Shown here piece after piece: positions 61,367-64,000 of a DNA stretch of 64,000 bases (its first letter is position 1; the number at the start of each line of letters is the position of its first letter). The DNA is taken from assembly GCF_035989885.1 (NCBI RefSeq), contig NZ_CP108518.1, positions 1,984,001 through 2,048,000 on the forward strand, read 5' to 3'. The notes beneath the pieces were generated by a model. The model was not told the DNA's origin, made no database searches, and saw nothing but the letters and a program-made list of their open reading frames with translations. Made by a program: the position numbers and the translations under genes. Source of the stretch: Streptomyces sp. NBC_01232. Lineage in GTDB: Bacteria; Actinomycetota; Actinomycetes; Streptomycetales; Streptomycetaceae.

Positions 61367-64000
61367 CAGCGACAGCGACAGCCGTGACGGACGCATCGTC
61401 ACCTTCTATTCGTACAAGGGCGGCACGGGCCGCACCATGGCGCTGGCCAACACCGCCTGGATCCTGGCGGCAAACGGCAAGCGGGTCCTCGCCGTGGACT
61501 GGGACCTGGAGGCCCCCGGCCTGCACCGCTTCTTCCACCCCTTCCTCGACCCCTCCACGCTCGGGGCCACCACCGGGGTCATCGACCTGATCAGTGAGTA
61601 CGCCTGGGCCGCCACCAGCCCGGTCCAGCGACCGGACGACTGGCACAAGGACTACGCGCGGATACAGCCGCACGCCGTCTCGCTCACCCCGGAGACCCAC
61701 GGCTGGGAGTTCCCGTACGGCGGCACCCTGGACTTCGTCTCGGCGGGCCGGCAGAACCGCGAGTACTCGGCGACCGTCTCCACCTTCGACTGGGACAACT
61801 TCTACGACCGGCTCGGTGGCGGGCTCTTCTTCGACGCGTTACGCGCCGACATGAAGCGGAACTACGACTACGTCCTGATCGACAGCCGCACCGGCCTGTC
61901 CGACATCGCGGACATCTGCACGGTCCACCTCCCGGACGTCCTCGTCGACTGCTTCACCCTGTCCGACCAGTCCATCGACGGCGCCGCGTCCGTGGCCCGC
62001 CAGATCGACGAGCGGTTCAACGACCGCGGCATCAAGATCTACCCGGTGCCGATGCGCATCGACGAGGGCGAGAAGGAGAAGGCCGACGCCGGCCGGGCAC
62101 TGGCCCGGATCAAGTTCGACCGCTTCCCGAACGGCCTGATCGGGGACGAGCTCACCTCGTACTGGGGCGCGGTGGAGATCCCGTACCGCCCCTACTACGC
62201 CTACGAGGAGACCCTGGCCACCTTCGGCGACGAGGCCGGGCTCACCAACTCCCTGCTGTCCGCCTTCGAGCGCCTGACCGCCGTGGTCACCGAGGGCGAC
62301 ATCACCTCCATGCCGGTGATCGGCGAGGAGGTCCGGCTGCGCATCAGGGACGCCTTCACCCGGCGCCGCCCGGCCCTGCCCGCCGACCTGTTCCTGTCCT
62401 ACGTGGCGGAGAACCGGATGTGGGCCGACTGGATCGAGTCGGTGCTCACCCGGGCCGGTTTCCGGGTCGTGCCGAAGGACGTCTCGGCCGAGCAGGCACC
62501 GGAGGTCCCGGCCGGGGACACCCTGGGGGGCGCGGGCATCAGCGTCGACACCGCCGCCCGGACCGTGGTGCTGCTCTCCACGGCCTACCTCAAGTCCGCC
62601 CGGGCCGTGGACGTGTGGGAGCGGGCGGCCGCCGAGGACCCGACCGGCGGCCGGCGCCAGCTGGTGCCGCTGAGGGTGGGGGACGTACGGCTCTCCACGC
62701 CGTACATCGACCGCAATCCGGTGGACCTCTTCCGGCTCGACGAGGTGCACGCCACCACCGCCCTGCTGCGTGCGGTGGAGCGGCCCATGGCGCTGCCCGA
62801 CAGCGTCAACAGCGCCTCCCAGCCCGGCCCCCGCTTCCCGGGGACGGTCCCGAAGATCTGGAACGCGCCTCCCCGCAACCCCGGCTTCACCGGGCGCAGC
62901 ATCGTGCTGGAGCGGATGCGCGACCAGCTCGGCGGCGGCATGGCCGTGGTGCTGCCGCAGCCGCAGACCCTGTTCGGGCTCGGGGGCGTCGGCAAGACCC
63001 AGGTGGCGCTGGAGTACGTGCACCGGTTCATGGCCGACTACGACCTGGTGTGGTGGATCTCCTCGGAGCAGACCGACGACGTGGTCGCGGCCCTCGCGGA
63101 GCTGGCGGTACGGCTGGGCGCGCAGACCGGCGAGGACATGGCGGCCGCCTCGCAGGAGGCGATCGACCTGCTGCGGCGCGGGGTGCCCTCCTCCCGCTGG
63201 CTGCTGGTCTTCGACAACGCGGACGACCCCGAGACGCTCAAGCGGTTCTTCCCGCCGGGCGGGCCCGGCCACGTCCTGGTGACCTCCCGCAACCAGTCCT
63301 GGTCGCAGTACGGCGACGCGCTGCCGGTGGACGTGTTCCTGCGCGAGGAGTCCATCGAGCACCTCCAGCGCCGGGCCCCCGGGCTCAGCAAGGACGACGC
63401 CGAGCAGGTGGCCGTGGCGGTGGGCGACCTGCCGCTGGCCGTGGAGCAGGCGGGTGCCTGGATCGCGGAGACGGCGACGCCGGTGTCCGTGTACATCGAG
63501 CAGCTGGCCCAGCAGGCGGCCCGGGTGCTGGCGCTGAACCAGCCGCCCGGTTACCCGGAGCCGGTGGCGGCCACGTGGAACATCTCCATCGAGCGGCTGC
63601 AGTCCCGCTCCCCGGCCGCGGTCCGGCTGCTCCAGCTCTGCGCCTTCCTCGCGCCCGAGCCGATCTCCGCGAACCTGCTCTACAGCAAGGAGATGATCGA
63701 CGCCCTCAAGCCCTACGACTCCTCGCTGCAGGAGAAGCTGGTGCTGGGCCGGGTGATCCGGGAGATCGGCCGGTTCGCGCTGGCCAAGGTCGACCAGGTC
63801 AGCAACAGCATCCAGGTCCACCGGCTGGTGCAGGCGGTGATCCGGGCCCAGCTGACCGAGGAGGAGCAGCGGGAGGCCCGGCACGCGGTCCACCGGATCC
63901 TGGCGGGGGCCCGGCCGGACGACGACGAGCCGATCGACAACCCGGAGACGTGGCCGCGGTTCAACACCATCTGGTCGCACCTGACGCCGTCGGAGGCCCG
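61350..64000 (+). CDS. fxsT: FxSxx-COOH system ParA-like/TIR/NB-ARC protein (FxsT type), truncated by window
   Basis: At least 883 residues are visible; the end is outside the window. ATG 61350 overlaps fxsC. Domains in order are a MinD/ParA-like ATPase (FYSYKGGTGRT, a KGGxGK variant, about 17-300), a TIR-like domain (about 343-470, LFLSYVAENRMWADWI), then an NB-ARC STAND ATPase (about 511-800) with Walker A GLGGVGKTQ and Walker B WLLVFDNADD. Family members continue with tetratricopeptide repeats. This architecture is typical of signal-activated or defence STAND proteins. Confidence 0.88.
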   Translation, partial: MTASSDSDSDSRDGRIVTFYSYKGGTGRTMALANTAWILAANGKRVLAVDWDLEAPGLHRFFHPFLDPSTLGATTGVIDLISEYAWAATSPVQRPDDWHKDYARIQPHAVSLTPETHGWEFPYGGTLDFVSAGRQNREYSATVSTFDWDNFYDRLGGGLFFDALRADMKRNYDYVLIDSRTGLSDIADICTVHLPDVLVDCFTLSDQSIDGAASVARQIDERFNDRGIKIYPVPMRIDEGEKEKADAGRALARIKFDRFPNGLIGDELTSYWGAVEIPYRPYYAYEETLATFGDEAGLTNSLLSAFERLTAVVTEGDITSMPVIGEEVRLRIRDAFTRRRPALPADLFLSYVAENRMWADWIESVLTRAGFRVVPKDVSAEQAPEVPAGDTLGGAGISVDTAARTVVLLSTAYLKSARAVDVWERAAAEDPTGGRRQLVPLRVGDVRLSTPYIDRNPVDLFRLDEVHATTALLRAVERPMALPDSVNSASQPGPRFPGTVPKIWNAPPRNPGFTGRSIVLERMRDQLGGGMAVVLPQPQTLFGLGGVGKTQVALEYVHRFMADYDLVWWISSEQTDDVVAALAELAVRLGAQTGEDMAAASQEAIDLLRRGVPSSRWLLVFDNADDPETLKRFFPPGGPGHVLVTSRNQSWSQYGDALPVDVFLREESIEHLQRRAPGLSKDDAEQVAVAVGDLPLAVEQAGAWIAETATPVSVYIEQLAQQAARVLALNQPPGYPEPVAATWNISIERLQSRSPAAVRLLQLCAFLAPEPISANLLYSKEMIDALKPYDSSLQEKLVLGRVIREIGRFALAKVDQVSNSIQVHRLVQAVIRAQLTEEEQREARHAVHRILAGARPDDDEPIDNPETWPRFNTIWSHLTPSEA

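Noticed and set aside
61839..63980. 713-codon open frame on the minus strand opposite fxsT
   Set aside because: It is the mirror of a well-supported protein with P-loops and TIR domains; its Arg/Gly/Val-rich sequence has no family features. Long antisense frames are expected at this GC content.

Overview
The window is a stretch of high-GC actinobacterial chromosome, almost certainly Streptomyces. The support is strong third-position GC bias, many GTG starts, a dense set of TetR and GntR regulators, secreted hydrolases with Tat or Sec signals, an LAETG-type sorting signal, Streptomyces-style dispersed repeats, and an FxSxx-COOH peptide cluster. I see no rRNA or tRNA genes, no CRISPR array and no complete insertion sequence. 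Two short inverted-repeat elements with CTAG-like flanks look like non-autonomous transposon (MITE) derivatives.

Layout: 1-0.5 kb is the tail of a subtilisin-like protease. 0.5-4.4 kb holds a lipoprotein and an acyl-CoA ligase/SDR/TetR operon. 4.4-9.1 kb holds a NamZ-type muramidase, an alpha/beta hydrolase, a zinc-ribbon protein, a divergent BKACE-like protein and SoxR. 9.2-20.1 kb is catabolic: MaoC hydratase, TetR, YiaAB protein, acyl-CoA dehydrogenase with a divergent TetR, alcohol and aldehyde dehydrogenases, CitMHS transporter, molybdopterin oxidoreductase and another TetR. 20.1-25.4 kb is an envelope cluster read on the minus strand: a secreted beta-helix protein, a cupredoxin-like lipoprotein, a Pro/Ala-repeat protein and a polytopic membrane protein. 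25.6-27.8 kb is hmgA (tyrosine catabolism) plus a GntR regulator. 27.9-33.6 kb holds small proteins, a type ISP-like specificity protein, a TetR-controlled DrrAB-type exporter and a CaiB-like CoA-transferase. 33.8-41.1 kb holds a membrane Ser/Thr kinase, SGNH lipase, DUF5925 AAA ATPase, GntR, tandem GNAT, DUF402, a GGCT-like protein and a decayed kinase remnant. 41.5-48.4 kb holds a cell-wall-anchored LPMO, a secreted lipase and the imuB-dnaE2 mutasome pair with LexA-like boxes. 48.4-54.5 kb holds composite palindromic repeats, an AAA ATPase, a small membrane protein, and an amidohydrolase/NCS1 permease pair with a divergent TetR. 55.0-55.9 kb holds an alpha/beta hydrolase.

The most interesting locus is 56.6-64.0 kb (cut by the window end). 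A 54-residue precursor ending FNSAL (FxSxx-COOH) is followed by a radical SAM/SPASM maturase (FxsB), an AAC(3)-like protein starting in an ATGA overlap, a TIR-like protein (FxsC), and a large ParA-like/TIR/NB-ARC protein (FxsT type) that overlaps fxsC. This is a RiPP pathway wired to TIR and STAND modules, so a signalling or defence role is plausible. Here the maturase carries a C-terminal region resembling the HExxH peptide-hydroxylase domain without an HExxH motif, and an acetyltransferase-fold gene is embedded.

Regulation can be read in several places as matched inverted repeats: AACTA-N7-TAGTT before the acyl-CoA dehydrogenase/TetR pair and before the aldehyde dehydrogenase; an identical 14-mer before maoC and the TetR at 9.7 kb; paired TTGAATG/CATTCAA boxes between permease and TetR; TACGTAC-type boxes at the exporter; and a perfect 9-bp-arm operator over the hmgA promoter.
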